Below, piece by piece: positions 21,971 to 40,742 of a stretch of DNA of 64,000 bases (positions are counted from its first letter, which is position 1; every line of letters starts with the position of its first letter). Source of the stretch: Pseudorasbora parva (lineage: Eukaryota; Chordata; Actinopteri; Cypriniformes; Gobionidae); the NCBI RefSeq assembly GCF_024679245.1, contig NC_090178.1, positions 51,330,962-51,394,961 on the forward strand, written 5' to 3'. The notes below the pieces were generated by a model, which saw nothing but the letters and a program-made list of their open reading frames with translations, ran no database searches and was not told the DNA's origin. The translations under genes and the position numbers were made by a program.

Positions 21971-22599
21971 TTTGTGCGTGGGGTCTGGCCGGACTACTGT
22001 TGGCAGCGACAGAAGTGTTTAAAATGAACATGATTTATTAATGTCTAGAGACATATCAGGGACATTTATGATTCACTGAGATACATTTCTTACAGACAGT
22101 TCCTTTAAATGCCATATTTACACTAGGGGAGTCAAAATGCCCCGAACCCATCTAAAGCAAACTGGATTTAGCATATTAAGAAACCCTGCACAAGGCCCTG
22201 ATGGTACAATTGTTTGGTACTCCTAACGTATGCACAGATTAAAAAGGCTCAGATGCAAAAACAACAGCTGAAACTCACCAACAAAATAATGTAAATTAAA
22301 AATGATTATATATATATATATAAACCATGGGGACCCCGAGAGCTTTAACCCAATTCGGACACAGAGTAAAACATTGAACTGGAAAGCCTGTGTTGCTGAA
22401 GGTGACTTTAGTGGATGAAGCTAGGCTTCGAATCATTTGAACCGATTCTTTTTCGAAATGATTCAGTGTTTGGAAACTCGCTGAGGACATCTGCTGGTAA
22501 GATAGTACATTTGCTTTATAGAGCACATTTATAATTCAGCTTACAGCCTTACACTGACCAAAGTGCTGTACAAAACAATCATAAGATGCAATAAAATAT

Positions 22600-22633
<34 letters not shown>

Positions 22634-22974
22634 CAAACATAACACTAACGGGTCACAGCAGGTGTGTAAAAGCAGCAATAATTTATGTTTTCATAAAAGT
22701 TTAATGTTGTCTATAATATCATTAAATACAATATGCAGTCTTTTATTAATTTGTAGCACATATTTTGTAACAACATTGTTTTAAAGCGTTTTTAAGAAAA
22801 GGATATAGGCTACTCAACATTTATTAAGGTAAATTATAAACTGGCTCAGTACACAGAAATATGTGTCTCAGAATTGGAAATAAAATTGCCATTTAATGTG
22901 GTGCATATTTGTCAGTCATACATCAATAAAACAGGAGCTATTTCTGAAAATGCAAATACACTTATAAACGAAAC
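21971..22974. other. Intergenic, with a long A-run
   Basis: No gene seen. A poly(A) run (about 22605-22633) after accaaagtgctgtacaaaac suggests a retroposon tail, but I cannot assign a family. Confidence 0.4.
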
Positions 22975-22985
22975 GTTTGGTTCAC

Positions 22986-23092
22986 TGATTCAAAACAAAA
23001 GATTCGGATCTTCTGAGGCTGTTTCGAGCGAAAGATTTGGATATTCTTATGCTGTTTTGAGCGAAAGATTCGGATCTTCTGAGGCTGTTTCT
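22986..23092 (+). repeat. Short diverged tandem repeat upstream of ndufb9
   Basis: Three ~35-bp units of gaaagattcggatcttctga and ggctgtttcgagc occur at about 23001, 23031 and 23064. They end directly at the NRF-1-type site. Confidence 0.65.
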
Positions 23093-23094
23093 AG

Positions 23095-23106
23095 TGCGCA
23101 CGCGCA
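23095..23106 (+). promoter_or_regulatory. NRF-1-type site in the ndufb9 core promoter
   Basis: TGCGCACGCGCA matches the NRF-1 palindrome consensus YGCGCAYGCGCR. NRF-1 drives many nuclear genes for the respiratory chain, so a site 27 bases before the start codon of a complex I subunit gene fits. The start codon itself lies in AAGATGGCGGC (23131-23141), a YY1-type motif often found over the start of housekeeping genes. Occupancy is inferred. Confidence 0.65.
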
Positions 23107-23133
23107 GCAGCAGAGCAGCGACTGGGAGGCAAG

Positions 23134-29813
<6,680 letters not shown>

Positions 29814-29850
29814 AGAAACATCTGCTCAATCCGGATCTAAACCCTGATCA

Positions 29851-29856
29851 AATAAA
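29851..29856 (+). promoter_or_regulatory. ndufb9 polyadenylation signal
   Basis: AATAAA 38 bases after the TGA (context gatcaaataaactat). The short 3' UTR fits this gene. Confidence 0.75.
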
Positions 29857-29885
29857 CTATATTAGCAATCACTTCTCTTGTGTTC

Positions 29886-30179
29886 GCTTCTGCTTTATTC
29901 ATGTTGTATGTCCTAGTGCAGTTACAAGCCTATTTAGCTCTGCACGGTATTCTTGAGGTGTTCCAGTCTGGTTTTAAAGCATTTCATAGTACAGACACTG
30001 CACTTATAAAAGTTTTGAACAATCTTGATTTCAACAGATTTGTAAATTTCACAATCTTGATGCTTTTAGATCTTACAGCAGCGTTTGATACGGTTGACCA
30101 CAGTGTTCTTATCTCGCGTCTCGAGCACAATGTGGGGATTAAAGGCACTGTATTAAAATGGTTTAGATCATATCTCTCA
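29886..30179 (+). pseudogene. LINE reverse transcriptase fragment
   Basis: The plus strand reads VFQSGFKAFHSTDTALIKVL and LLDLTAAFDTVDHSVLISRL, then GIKGTVLKWFRSYLSQ: the RT finger/palm of an L2/CR1-like (possibly Rex1-type) LINE. It is cut off at 30179 by the hAT end. It begins just after the ndufb9 polyadenylation signal. Confidence 0.7.
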
Positions 30180-31606
30180 CAGGGCTGGACTGGGGCTAAA
30201 ATTCGGCTCTGGCATGCCCAGCACATCCGGCCCATGAGTTCCCCGTGAATGTTTTTGCTGGGGTTGGGGCCTTAAATTGGAGTATATAAATAAAACTAGC
30301 ACAAGGACAAATAATGATAGACATTATCGAATTTGCTGCAAATGCAGATAAACTTAATATTGCTTTTTTGTCACACAGAAATGCCCTTGGCAGTAAAGCT
30401 CTGATGATTTTGAGCTAGGATCCAGTAAAGTTAATTTACTTCTTTTAAATGCTGTCCTCATTTACTCTCTCTCGTGTCGTTCCAAACCTGTATGACTTCT
30501 GGGAAACACAAAAGATGATGTATGGAAGAATGTTGGCAACCAAGCCATTTTGGTTAGGCTACCATTTCAAAATATTGTATGAACAAAAAAACAGACTCTA
30601 ATTATTTTATTTTATACTACACAGAAATAAATTCATTTAGGTTTGGAATGACATTAGGGTGAGCATCACATTTTTGGGTTGAGTTAACACATCATTTAAG
30701 TAAGACACTGATATCTATCTTTCATGAGGCTATTCAATTTCATTAAATCTATTCTTAAATTAAAAAAGTGAATACAACTTTTAAAGGGGAAAAAAAGCTT
30801 CCTTAATTCATGGGATCCAGAATTAAAGCTGTTTTATAGACTGTAGTTTAACTCTAGGCCAGTTTCATTTAAATGTAAGATCATGGCAGTCACAGGTAAA
30901 AAACATAGACTGTAAAAACCTTGCTCCTCATTATATGGCTATATGGTTTCTAAAACTATATAAAACATATATACTAAACTATTATATTTGTAAGTAAAAA
31001 AAAATGTTTTCACCTGTAGAAAATACGAAAACAGCCTCTATAAAAGTGATTTATATTCTGCAATATCAATTTAAGTAATACAGCAACATTTTGAATAAAT
31101 GTTTCTTCCAAAACACCATATTTATCCGCTGTTAGTAGCTGCAAGGTAAATTGTGGTTCTGCTAAAGTGAAGCGTTTGTGTGTATTGCCGTTTTCCACTT
31201 TACCTCGTCATGAATACATGCTCGCGGCTGTTTTCAGCTGATTCAACACAGAACCTGTAATGCTCCCATATCATGTATAAAACTAAATTCGGAGTCAAAG
31301 TGCCCTATAGAGCAGCATTAAAACACAGCGTACGTTCGTCAGCGGCTGCGCTGCATGTTGGATATTCACCTTTGCAGTTCCACAAATAATAGATAAATAA
31401 ATAGAAAAAAGCGCCTAATATGGAGGGGAGGTCTCTCTCGCTTCGGCTTGTCAGTTCAGAAGACAAACCAATGGGCCGCTGTCGCTGCATGTTGTCAGTG
31501 TACAAAAAAAAAAATTTTTTTTTTTTTTACAAAATACATACCGGCCCCAAAGTGCGTCGGCCCACCGGGCAAATGCCCGGTATGCCAGATTACCAGTCCA
31601 GCCCTG
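30180..31606. mobile_element. hAT-type element with CAGGGCTGGACTGG ends
   Basis: Left end cagggctggactgg (30180), right end ccagtccagccctg (31606). No transposase was recognised. 30440-30690 contains a fragment of the TTCACCCAAAAATGA MITE type (cgtgtcgttccaaacctg ... ggtttggaatgacattaggg). No clean 8-bp duplication is visible. Confidence 0.65.
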
Positions 31607-31619
31607 CCCAAAAGCCACA

Positions 31620-32815
31620 ACAGATCAACGTCTAATGATGTTAGAATTTGACGTTGTGTTTTGGTTACTTTACAACACAACCTAAACCTAACAAAATATC
31701 AACGTCTAATGATGTTAGAATTTGACGTTGTGTGGACATTACCATCATGATGTTGTGTGGACGTTGTGTTTCAGTCATCATACCTCATGACTAAATGTCA
31801 GTATTTGACATCAATATGATGTTGGCTCATCGTTGGATTTTGGTTAGTATATACCACAACCTAAAAGTAACAAAATATCAACGTCTAATAATATCAGAAT
31901 TTAACGTAATGTGGACGTTACCATTTTGACGTTGTGTGGACGTTGTGTTTTGGTCATCATACCTCATGACTAAATGTCAGTATTTGACGTCATTATGACA
32001 TTGGCTCAACGTTGTATTTTGGTTACTACAACACAACCTAAAACTCACAAAATATCAACGTCTAATGATGTTAGAATTAGACGTTGTATAAATGTTACCA
32101 TCATGATGTTGTGTGGACGTTGTGTTTCGGTCATCGTACCTCATGACTAAATGTCAGAATTTGATATCAATATGATGTTGGCTTGAGATGTTGGCTCATC
32201 GTTGGATTTTGTTTAGTAAATATCACAACCTAGAACCCACAAAATATCAACGTCTAATAATATCAGAATTTAACGTAATGTGAACATTACCATTGTGAAG
32301 TTGTGTGGACGTTGTGTTTTGGTTACTTTACAACACCACCTAAAAATAACAAAATATCAACGTCTAATGATGTTAGAATTTGACGTTGTGTGGAAGTTCC
32401 CATTATGACGTTGTGTGGAAGTTCCCATTATGACGTTGTGTGGACGTTGTGTTTTGGTTACTTACAACACAACCTAAAACTAACAAAATATCAACGTCTA
32501 ATGATGTTAGAATTTGACGTTGTGTGGACGTTGTGTTTTGGTTACTTACAACACAACCTAAAACTAACAAGATATCAACGTCTAATGATGTTAGAATTTG
32601 ACGTTGTGTGGACGTTACCATTTGTGGACGTTGTGTGGACGTTGGATTTTGGTTACTTACAACACAACCTAAAAACAACTGAATATCAACGTCAGCTGAC
32701 GTTGGTACTGGACGTCAAATTAACGGTGGCATTAGACATTGAGCTGACGTAGAATTTTGGTCACTGACGTCGCTACCAAAATATAACTAAATATCAATGT
32801 CTTATGACATTGTGT
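31620..32815. repeat. AACGTC-rich satellite-like array
   Basis: atcaacgtctaatgatgtta and tttgacgttgtgtggacgtt recur about eight times with variable spacing (about 70-190 bp), with ttttggttactttacaacac linking pieces. Higher-order units are present. Open frames in it, such as 32390-32752, are by-products. Confidence 0.85.
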
Positions 32816-33513
32816 GCCTGCTGGGCAGGGAGGGGGTCACTATTTTTACCCACAGACAATGTCAGACAAGACACAGGATCCCACACAGATACACTTCCTC
32901 AACACATAGTCTTTACACTATCCCGTCTAACCATTCAGACCTCTGTTGTTTATCTCAGAGCGGTATCATAGACATAACCTTATCGTTTACCCATACAGAC
33001 GCCTGCTGAACTTCAACAGACCGGTATTCCAAACGATTGTTTTACCTGTGCAGTCCTTCGTGTTATACTTTCATAACAGAAGCGGTATCCGTAAAACTTT
33101 CCTTTTCAGTTTGCACCGAGTAGTCGCTCACTAATTGAATCGGTAACCGGCAAACTCCATCTGTGTGCATGCATTTACACAGATTAACCTTTTCCCTGTA
33201 TTCATGCTTATACAGATCAACCTTTGTTTACCTCAGTCGTTCGTAATATAGCCGAACCGGTAAACTTACCCTATATTCATGCTTATACAGATCATGCAAT
33301 TATTCTGAAATCAAAGATCCTTATTCCTTCTTTAGTTCTTTAAATTTGGAGAAGCTTTTTTAGTGACTTACCACTTCCAAGTGAGCCCTGGTGATCAACA
33401 CAAACATGAGAAAAAGCTAAATTTTGCTCACCTCAAGATAGTGGCCACTTGGTGTTTGTGTTGATCATTCAAGGTCATCAAGCCTGCAGTGGTTTGTCAT
33501 CAGCTCCGAAGCC
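32816..33513. other. Unassigned; possible retroelement leader
   Basis: No gene. Short recurring strings (ttcatgcttatacagatca at about 33202 and 33280; several accggta motifs) and a small inverted pair (tgatcaacacaaac at about 33392, gtttgtgttgatca at about 33454) lie upstream of a tRNA-like primer site. Confidence 0.35.
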
Positions 33514-33723
33514 AGTCCCATCTGGGGTGCCAAATATGTTGGAAATTTTCTTCTTCCAAAAATCATTTCCTAAAGATCATTTGATTTCAGAAAGACTTTT
33601 TTCAAATTAACAAAGCTGAGTTGTCTCCTGCAGGGGAAACTCGGCTTTGTTAATTTGAATAAAGTCTTTCTGAAATCAAATGATCTTTGGGAAATTATTT
33701 TTGCAAGAAGAAAATTTCCAACA
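33514..33723 (-). repeat. Palindromic LTR-like unit with tRNA-Arg-type primer site
   Basis: 33537-33723 starts TGTTGGAAATTTTCTTC and ends GAAGAAAATTTCCAACA; the two halves are inverted copies of each other, with internal blocks gatcatttgatttcagaaag / ctttctgaaatcaaatgatc. Left of it, agtcccatctggggtgcca (33514-33532) looks like the 3' end of a tRNA-Arg including CCA. No partner LTR was found. Confidence 0.45.
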
Positions 33724-34320
33724 GGGCGTGCATATAAATGATCCCCAATGCTTGTGTCGCTGTTGGGTTTATGTTGAGAAGCACTTTTTTTCTGTTGTGT
33801 TATGGATTCACGAGATTTACATAAGAAGTAGGAGGCAATGATGTTTGAGACTCAGGGCCCTATTTTAACGATCTGAAACGCAAGTGTCAAAGCGCGAAGC
33901 GCAAGTAACTTTGTGGGCGGGTCTCGGCGCTGTTGCTATTTTCCCGGCGGGATAAATGGCTCTTGCGCCCGGCGCAAATCTAAAATGGGTTGGTCTGAAG
34001 TAGCTTCATTATTCATAGGTGTGGTTTGGGCGTAACGTGAATAAACCAATCAGAGCGGCATCCAACATTCCTGCGCAAGTTCCATTATGGATCGCTATTA
34101 TTATGGCCTATTTAGGCGCACGCCAGGAGCGGTTCACAGCCGAGGAGACTGGTGTACTTGTAAGAGCAGTGAAAGACAGAGAAGTTGTGTTGTATGGGGA
34201 TGGGGGAAACCCACCCAAAATAGCGTCGGTTAAAACGTTTTTTTTCAGTTTTTCAGTCAATTTTTTTTTTTCCTGGTTCTTGACGGACAAACCAATTTGT
34301 CAGATGTCCTTATATACATA

Positions 34321-35909
34321 CAACCCCAAATCAGAAAAAGTTGGGACAGTTTGGAAAATGCAAATAAAAAAAGAAAGTAGTGATTTCTAAATTTACTTTG
34401 ACTTGTATTTCATTGCAGACAATATGAACACAAAATATTTCATGTTTTGTCCGGTCAACTTCATGTCATTTGTAAATATGCATCCTTTCCTGTCATTCAG
34501 ACCTGCAACACATTTCAAAAAAAGTTGGGACAGGAGCAATTTAGGGCTAGTAATGAGGTAAAAGGGTTAAATAATGATGTGATTTGAAACAGGTGATGTC
34601 AACAGGTGATTGAAATTATGATTTGGTACAAAAGCAGCATCCAAGAAAGATCTAATCCTTTAGGAGCAAAGATGGGCTGAGGATCGGCAGTTTGCCAACA
34701 AATACGTGAGAAAATTATTGAAATGTTTAAAAACAATGTTCCTCAAAAAAAGATATAGAGATTGGGATATTTCACGTTCAACAGTGCATAACATAATTAC
34801 AAGATTCAAGGAATCTGGAGGAATATCAGCACGTAATGGACAAGGCCGCAAGCCTAAGCTGAACAACCGTGATCTCCGATCCCTCAGGCGGCACTGCATC
34901 AAGAATCGTCATTCATCTAGAAGCGATATCACCACATGGGCTCAGGACTACTCTGGCAAACCTTTCTCAAGTACCACAATACGTAGTTACATCCACAAAT
35001 GCCAGCTAAAACTGTACTGTGCCAAAAGGAAGCCTTATGTTAACAGTGTCCAGAAGCGCCGTCGACTTCTCTGGGCTCGGAGGCATCTGGGATGGACCAT
35101 CACACAGTGGAAATGTGTACTGTGGTCAGATGAATCAGTATTTCAGGTTTTTTTTGGGGAGGAATGGACGCCGTGTGCTCCGGACCAAAGAAGAAAAGGA
35201 TCATCCAGACCAGCAACAAGTCCAAAAGCCAGGGTCTGTCATGGTATGGGGTTGTGTCAGTGCCCTATGGGGTTGTGGTAACCTGCACTTCTGTGAAGGC
35301 ACCATTAATGCTGAAAAGGACAGAGATTTTGGAGCATAATATGCTGCTTTCAAGAAAATATCTTTTCCAGGGGCGTCCATGCATATTTCAACAAGACAAT
35401 GCAAAACCACATTCTGCACACATTACAAAGTCCTGGCTGCGGAGGAAGAGGGTACGGGTACCTGACTGGCCTGCCTGCAGTCCCGACTTGTCTCCAATAG
35501 AGAATGTGTGGCCCATTTTGAAGCGCAAAATGCGACAACGAAGACCCCGTACTGTTGCCCACCTTAAGACTTGTTTGCAGGAAGAATGGGACAAAATTAC
35601 ACCTGAAACACTTCATCACTTGGTGTCTTCAGTCCCTAAACGTCTTTTAAGTGTTGTGAAAAGGAATGGCAACATTACACAGTGGTAAATGCTTTACTGT
35701 CCCAACTTTTTTTGAAATGTGTTGCAGGTCTGAATGACAGGAAAGGATGCATATTTACAAATGACATGAAGTTGACCGGACAAAACATGAAATATTTTGT
35801 GTTCATATTGTCTGCAATGAAATACAAGTCAAAGTAATTTTAGAAATCACTTCTTTTTTATTTTATTTGCACATTCCATACTGTCCCAACTTTTTCTGAT
35901 TTGGGGTTG
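34321..35909 (+). mobile_element. Tc1-like transposon with CAACCCCAAATCAGAAAAAG ends
   Basis: Inverted ends of over 100 bp (left aaccccaaatcagaaaaagt, right its complement), flanked by TA (34319-34320, 35910-35911). The arms continue with tgacatgaagttgaccgg motifs at both sides. Length 1,589 bp; it carries a nearly whole transposase gene. Confidence 0.9.
34671..35688 (+). pseudogene. Tc1-like DD34E transposase, several frame breaks
   Basis: It should begin at ATG 34671, but the third codon is TGA (34677-34679). The frame shifts around 34757, and 34706-35160 then carries the helix-turn-helix (ISRSTVHNIITRFKESGG) and LWSDESVF with the first Asp. A run of eight T (about 35146) goes with the next frame change. 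GSVMVWGCVSA is in a second frame. A further shift near 35300 leads into FQQDNAKPHSAH (second Asp) and CSPDLSPIENVW (Glu), ending NGNITQW at 35688. All catalytic acids are present but in three frames. Confidence 0.85.
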
Positions 35910-36739
35910 TATATGTCTGGCCACTATTGGGCAAACAGGTCTGATCCTTAATTACTACAATTAACTACTAATTACTAGCCTGAATCATTTGTAAGCTAGA
36001 TTTATGCCTATTTTTTCACATCTTCGTGGCACACCACAATGATTTCCGTCATCTCATGTGTTGATATTTTTTTAGTGTAACAATTTATGATTTGCAAAAA
36101 TAACTGTTGCATCTGTGTAGATTACATGAGCAAAGTGTATGCGCGTTATGCACGCTATACATTATGGTCAAGCATGCGCCCTTAAAATAGCATAATGAAC
36201 AACGAGCAACGCGCCACTGACTTTAGACTAGGTTTTTTCTGGTCAGTGGCGCAATTGTTTAATGAAACAGCAAAATAGCACCAGGGATTGTTTGCGCTGG
36301 AACACACCTCCTTTTTTGCGCTGAACTGCCCAGGGAGCGCAAGTTCATTCACTAGTTTAGTTCATTCACTAACGTGCTTCTGTGGAGGGGAAAGCTCGCT
36401 TTGCGTGGGTGCAAAATAGGAATGACACATGCGTCGGTGTACAAAAGTCAATTGCGCTGGGTGCAAGATAGGGCCCAGTATGTGATGTCCATGTACTGAA
36501 CTCTTATTATTTCACCATGGCAAGGTTAATTACATTTTTCAATTCGCAAGAAATATTGCCTCTGCTACAAACTAGAACAGACTGCTGATGTGGGAAGACC
36601 AGCATAATACACGTGAACACCCAAGTGCTTAAATGAAGAAACCTGTTCAATAATATTACCCCGTATTAGCACAGGACTGTATTAACTCTTAGTTTAAAAT
36701 CAAATAATTTGTATCACACCATCCTTCAAACCTGTCCCC

Positions 36740-37110
36740 ATCAGAAAAGTACTGCAAAGGTTTTGTTTTCCTATTCACCAAACTCAATACAGCAGTGTCA
36801 TCAGAAAATTATATGAAGAATGTATTCTCCTGTGTAACAAACTCATTAGTGTATATAGTGTAAATGAAGTGGGTGAGCTGGCAAAACCTTGCGGGCCTCT
36901 ATATTAGTAGTTTTCACCTCAGAATAAGAGTTATTAACTCTGACCTGTTGTGTACGATAAGTTAAAAATGAATAAAAAAGTGAACAAGTATATACTTGGG
37001 AACCTTCTAGATATTTACCAAATGAGTGATACAATTAATAGCATCCTCAGTGCCCAGTCTAACCTTGTCCACACACTCACATGCTACTATCTGCGTTTTT
37101 ACTGCCATCT
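36740..37110 (-). pseudogene. LINE reverse transcriptase remnant
   Basis: The minus strand reads SFLTYRTQQVRVNNSYSEV, then TTNIEARKVLPAHPLHLHYI, which recalls the LINE RT segment before and within the PQG-x-x-LSP-LL motif in decayed form. Stops are frequent. The family cannot be fixed. Confidence 0.45.
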
Positions 37111-37321
37111 AAAGTACCGTGAAGATTAGGCAAATTTTATCCCCAAGTCCAAGTCCCGCCCTCGAAAGTTCCAGAACTTTGAAAAAGTACTACCTCATGA
37201 GCAGGGGGAAATATTTACCCGCAACTTCATTTAGACTCTAAACACGCCGAGTACCACCCCAAAGTTCATAGTTCCGGTGTTAAGTTCCTGTGGTGGAACT
37301 TAAAGATAAGTGGCTCTCCTT

Positions 37322-38070
37322 CCGCCTTATCTTGCCATCAACCCTTATACTTTTTATCACATAATCATGATCTACTACATTCTTTATGACTGGGCGGCAG
37401 TGGCTCAGTGGTTCATATGGGTTGTCTACAAACCGAAATGTTGGTGGTTCAATTCCTGGTTCCACCTGACCAAGTGTCGAGGTGTCCATGAGCAAGCAAC
37501 CGAACCCCAGCTGCTCTGGATGGTGCCTTACATGGCTGACATCGCAGTCGTGAATGAATGGGTGAACGTGAGGTAAATGTAAAGTGCTTTGGATGGCCAT
37601 AGGGTCTGTTGAAAGCACTATATAAATGCATAAATGATTGCAAAATAACATAAAAGGCTGTTAATACATCAGTGACAGTCATGTACTGTAAGTAGTCTGG
37701 GGAATCTTGATCAACTGGATTTGCAAAAATTACTGGAAAAATTCACTGACAACTGAACATTGATGACATGATAAAAATCATTCCTTATCTGGAATACATT
37801 CTGGAGCTTATTTAAAAGCTCTAAAATATGTACAAAATGACTTTGAACCTTTGACTACACAGTACTTCTCACGAGATGGTCATACAATACTATAGTTCAA
37901 AGAACGACATGTTCTTTATATTAGTGCCACATGTGTGTAAATAAAAACTCATCAACTCAATTATAACTGATGCAAATAAAGAACAAACAACAAAGCATTT
38001 ATTAAATACTATTTCAAATATAATCCTCATTGTTAATGAATCCTTCTTCATAATACATGAACTAATGCTA
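37322..38070. repeat. Segmental duplicate, copy 1 (with SINE)
   Basis: tcttgccatcaacccttata at 37329 and then 37639-38070 (aaaaggctgttaatacatca, ctttatattagtgccacat, catttattaaata) match 50040-50652 in the same order at high similarity. The middle differs: a SINE here, telomere-like repeats there. Confidence 0.8.
37392..37632 (+). mobile_element. tRNA-derived SINE
   Basis: Starts gggcggcagtggctcagtgg (A box tggctcagtgg) with B box ggttcaattcc at 37446-37456. The body (caccagct-type region, gaatgggtgaacgtgagg) and a 3' tail gcactatataaatgc follow. This is the RNA polymerase III layout of a fish tRNA SINE. It lies inside one of two duplicated segments. Confidence 0.75.
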
Positions 38071-38450
38071 ATTTATTCAGCCTGTTAATTTATTTGCTGT
38101 AAATGCTGTAGCAGTGTTGACAATTCCCAGTTTATGCATAATGCATTAACCTCTTCCCATTTTGACAAGAGAAAATGCAAAATACATATTACAGTATTTT
38201 TCTGATTGCTAACACACCATGACTGATTCATTGTGTTCAGTTTCCCAAACCATTTATTTAGTTATTTAGACAACAACACATTTCATAAAAATATAAACAC
38301 ATTTCAACAGTTTTCACAGACATACAATTTTTTGTCCTTGACTGATCATGTTGTGTGAGAGCAAATAACTATTAACCTCTAAGACCCACTGCTGCATTTA
38401 TGAAACATTCAGATGCAAAATTTTCATATTTTTGAAAGTTTTGTTATTTA
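38071..38450. other. No gene recognised
   Basis: AT-rich, nothing supported. Confidence 0.4.
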
Positions 38451-40570
38451 GGGGCCAAGCACCGAAGGTTTGGAGGCACCTATTGAAACTGTTCTCGCGC
38501 TTTTTTCTTCTGCCATAGAAGTCTATGGCAGCCCATAGAACCATTTGCGGGAAAGTTTTAACAATTTGACATTCTGATAGAGGGCAGTCCCGACATTAAA
38601 TACACCATTTTTGGTGTCTCTAACTCAATCCCTCTAGCGCCACCACCTGTCCAAAGTTTCACTCATGTTTATGCTAATAACTTTTGAACTTTAAGGGCTA
38701 GAAACAAAATAATTATTTTTTCCTCATATTTCTGAGCTCCTGCCAATCCGAAAGCACCCAATGACGTCATTTCCGACATTATATATTTCCCGCCATTTTA
38801 AATTTGCCCAAAAAACTTTTGCAAACTCGTCCTAGATGGTTTGTCCGATTTGCATGTAATTTGAACCAGATCATCATCAGCCAGTGCCAACAAAAAGTTA
38901 TGGAATTCAAGTTGATTCATCAAATCGTTTCCGATAAACGCGGAAATAAATTTTACGTAGCGCTTGCAAAAACAGACGTAAGGCTGTATCTTCGCAACAC
39001 TTTATCGTATTCAGACCAAATTAGGTACATGTTGGCATAAGAATGTCTTGAGGCAACGTGATGCATTTCGGCGCAGCGCCACCTACTGGTCCGGAGATAA
39101 GAAAAATGGCTATTTTTGCTTTTTTTGCTGAAACGTTTGTCCAAAAATCACAAAAGTGGTCTCGTCAGATTCGAGACATCATGCCGAGTCGACTGATATC
39201 CAATTTTACCATGTCGGCCATTTTGGCTGTCGGCCATCTTGAATTATGTGCCAAAATGCTGTATTTTATTACAACATGAACGGATTGTTACGAAACTTGG
39301 TATGGGTCATCACCACGATGCCCTGAAGTAGCCTGAGAAGTTTCAAAACAGCACACTTTTAAAGTGCTTATAACTTTTTAAAGTGCTTATAACTTTGGGT
39401 GTGGTTGACTTATTTTCACGGGGCTCATCTCCTTAGACTCTTGAATCGTTGCCGAGTCCAATGATACCAAAATTGCTAGGTTCCGGCGTATGGTTTGTGC
39501 ACCGTTGTAATTTAGCGCTTTAAAAAAATTTGCCGATATCTTCGAAACCGCTAGTCCGATCGAGACGAAACCAGTGTCAGAAGTTCGGAAACATAGGTTG
39601 TTAGTCACTGAAATGTACTCTGGAGAGAGACTATCAATAATTATCACCAAAAAAAAATTACATTTTGATTCATGGTCGCTAAGGGGAGCCAAAATGTTTG
39701 ATGTGACTGGGACCTCTTTTAATAAAATGGCTATAACTTGTGAACAGAACGAGATATTTTCACCAAATTAAGATCATGTGTGATCAGTCTGAGATCCCAT
39801 TTAAAAAATCGCAATGATTGACCACTCGGTGGCACTATAACAGGGGAAAAACACATGAAACTGGCAATATACACACCCAACCATTAGTCAGATGAAAATG
39901 GGCATTCATTGTCTTTATCCTGGGTACCATTATAGTCTATGAGGACACTGGCGTATCACAAACCCAGTATATGTTATTGGCACAATGCCCTGAAGGAGCC
40001 TGAGAATTTTCAAGCCAGTGTTTTTCACAGTATTCACCTCCTTAGACTCCTGAATCCTTGCCGTGTCCAATAATACCATACATTCCTGGTTTCACCTTAT
40101 GGTTTGTAAAAAGGTGTACTTTAGCACCTAAAAAACCTTTGCGAATGTCTTCGAAACAGTTAGTCCAATCCAAATAAAAACACAATAGGAAATTCTGAAT
40201 ACTTAGATAGGTCAATAGTTAAACAATAATGACCAAAACAAAGCCAAAATTTTGGAAGAAAAATTTGACATATATTTATGGGCCCCCATTGAGGACACCT
40301 AAATAATCTTGGATATGTTATAACTGTCAAACAAACATATTTTTCCTTAGTTAAATTACCCATGAATGCTCTTTCCCATCTATAATCTAAGTTTATTTGT
40401 TTATTTAGATCCCCATTAGCCAATACCTAGGCAGTGACTATGCTTCCTGAGGTCCCAAAAAGTAAAAAATACAAAACTACATTAAAGCTGCAAGAGCAAT
40501 GAAAGGGTCCTCGCAACTGTGCCACTACTTCCTTGTGGTTGTAGGAACACAGAACACGGTGGGCAATATG
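38451..40570. repeat. Long teleost dispersed repeat (GGCCAAGCACCGAAGG type)
   Basis: Begins ggggccaagcaccgaaggtt and shows the typical run of phrases of this fish repeat (tctagcgccacca; agtccgatcgagacgaaacc; ccttgccgtgtccaata). It ends near attaaagctgcaagagcaatgaaagggtcctcgc (in pieces, 40482-40514). There are no coding frames. Family recognition is from memory of fish genomes and the class is not certain. 40571-40742 holds nothing further. Confidence 0.5.
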
Positions 40571-40742
40571 CATTTAAGTATAACAAAATAGGAGGACTAT
40601 ATCAATCATTTGTATTTGCCACACTTCCTGCTACTGTAGTGGTGGAAAGTGCTCAGGCCCTAATTAAATCTACAACAATTAAATGAAACATACAAATCCC
40701 ATTAAATGTTCCTTCTTTTTATAACTCATTTTACTTCTTAAA

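Larger units (their letters stand above)
33855..36476 (+). mobile_element. Harbinger-like element with a Tc1 inside
   Basis: Left end gggccctattttaacgatc, right end gtgcaagatagggccc. 34019-34250 encodes part of a Myb/SANT-like protein (RFTAEETGVLVRAVKDREVV, LYGDGGNPPKIASVK), the kind of DNA-binding ORF carried by fish Harbinger transposons. It is cut off after SVKT. A 1.6-kb Tc1 occupies 34321-35909. I see no clear 3-bp duplication at the ends. Confidence 0.65.

Noticed and set aside
32390..32752. 120-codon open frame with repeated DVVWTLCFGYLQHN
   Set aside because: Produced by the AACGTC array; there is no start context or domain and the units are non-coding elsewhere.
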